NCBI GenBank assembly: GCA_023444765.1
Contig: JAEXLY010000332.1
Coordinates: forward strand, 1 to 14,606
Origin: Pseudomonadota bacterium
Lineage (GTDB): Bacteria; Pseudomonadota; Gammaproteobacteria; Xanthomonadales; Xanthomonadaceae
Direction of reading: 5' to 3'
Length of the DNA: 14,606 nucleotides
Of the stretch, positions 14,009-14,606 are shown piece after piece (position 1 is the stretch's first letter; every line of letters begins with the position of its first letter). The position numbers and the translations under genes were made by a program. Below the pieces are notes generated by a model that was given only the letters and a program-made list of their open reading frames with translations, was not told the DNA's origin and searched no databases.

Positions 14009-14606
14009 CAGCGGAAATCCCGCGAACTGGTGTGCAGTTCGCCCAGCAGCGGGGTCATGTCGCGCAGGTCGCGCGCGATCAGGTGGCGCACGCCATCCAC
14101 CTGTTCCCAGCGCCCGCGCACCGCCAGCAGGCGCGCGCCGAGCAGGGCCTTGCGCCGGCGCAGCGCGACCTGCGGCCAGACGACCACGTTGACCATGCCG
14201 TGCTCGTCCTCGAGCGTGACGAAGATCGTGCCCTTGGCGGTGGCCGGACGCTGGCGCTGGGTGACGATGCCGGCCACGTGGGCGCCGCGTCCGTGCGGCA
14301 GCGCCTGCAGCTGGCGCGTGTCGAGCAGCCGCTCGCGCTGCAGCCGTGTGCGCAGCAGCGAGAGCGGGTGTTCGCCGAGGGTCAGCCCGGTGCTGCGGTA
14401 GTCCGACACCACGTCCTCGCCGGCGGTGGGCGCGGGCAGCACGATGTCGTCCTCGTCCGGGCTTCCCGGCAGCAGCGGACGCCGCTGTTCGATCCCGGCC
14501 ACGGCCCAGCGCGCGGCGTGGCGGTGCCCGGCCAGTGCGGCCAGCGCCCCCGCTTCGGCCAGGGCGCCGCGTGCCTTCGCGTCGAGGCCCGCGCGCAGGC
14601 ACAGGT
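14008..14606 (-). CDS. dnaE2: Error-prone DNA polymerase DnaE2, C-terminal part (cut by window edge)
   Basis: Only the last 198 residues are present; the gene continues past the right edge. The segment begins with a helix-hairpin-helix-like stretch (GLDAKARGALAEAGALAALAGHRHAARWAV). A linker with DEDDIVLPAPTAGEDVVSDYRSTGLTLGEHPLSLLR follows, a hallmark of DnaE-type polymerases. Then comes the OB-fold (HVAGIVTQRQRPATAKGTIFVTLEDEHGMVNVVVWPQV). It ends in TSSRDFR, the typical DnaE2 C terminus. The main replicative DnaE is longer after this OB-fold, so this is DnaE2 (also called ImuC), which performs translesion synthesis with ImuA and ImuB under LexA control. The imuA/imuB genes, if present, would lie upstream of dnaE2, beyond the right edge. 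The stop overlaps the alkB start (TGATG). Confidence 0.9.
   Translation of the reverse strand, partial: LCLRAGLDAKARGALAEAGALAALAGHRHAARWAVAGIEQRRPLLPGSPDEDDIVLPAPTAGEDVVSDYRSTGLTLGEHPLSLLRTRLQRERLLDTRQLQALPHGRGAHVAGIVTQRQRPATAKGTIFVTLEDEHGMVNVVVWPQVALRRRKALLGARLLAVRGRWEQVDGVRHLIARDLRDMTPLLGELHTSSRDFR

Overview
The window is strongly GC-rich chromosomal DNA with dense, mostly single-gene or two-gene transcription units. Gene content and protein style (an Achromobacter protease I-like secreted protease, a riboswitch-led gcvP, the end of a dnaE2 gene with alkB behind it) suggest a Lysobacter/Luteimonas/Xanthomonas-type gammaproteobacterium. This is an inference from gene families, not from a marker gene. 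I see no rRNA, tRNA, insertion sequence, phage gene or CRISPR array.

Layout. (1) 119-1540, plus strand: a secreted lysyl-endopeptidase-like serine protease with its triad intact. (2) 3693-1692, minus strand: a small three-helix membrane protein followed at once by a Bcr/CflA-type MFS drug efflux pump. (3) 3782-7030, plus strand: a promoter, a tandem glycine riboswitch and gcvP, the glycine decarboxylase P-protein, ending in a hairpin terminator. (4) 7031-7373: a palindrome-rich gap between convergent genes, with an inverted pair of DnaA-box-like sites. (5) 10319-7374, minus strand: a large membrane c-di-GMP protein (extracytoplasmic sensor, PAS-PAS, degenerate GGDEF, complete EAL), with a small cupin gene upstream at 10875-10510. 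(6) 11043-11585, plus strand: an NADPH-dependent FMN reductase, divergent from the cupin gene. (7) 12592-11555, minus strand: a YafY-type HTH-WYL regulator, divergent from a glutathione S-transferase-like gene at 12715-13350. (8) 14606-13409, minus strand: the 3' end of dnaE2 (error-prone polymerase), joined by a TGATG overlap to an AlkB-type 2OG-Fe(II) dioxygenase.

How the genes relate. The clearest regulatory logic is glycine sensing for gcvP: two aptamers sit in the leader, and an 8-base stretch at the end of aptamer 2 is perfectly complementary to bases just before the gcvP start codon. The right half has a stress and repair flavour (flavin reductase, GST with an adjacent WYL regulator, translesion polymerase plus alkylation repair), but these are separate transcription units. 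The genes are ordinary families and I find no convincing new multi-gene system. The most testable items are the riboswitch expression platform, the degenerate GGDEF/intact EAL enzyme, the dnaE2-alkB coupling and the unexplained gap at 7086-7300.
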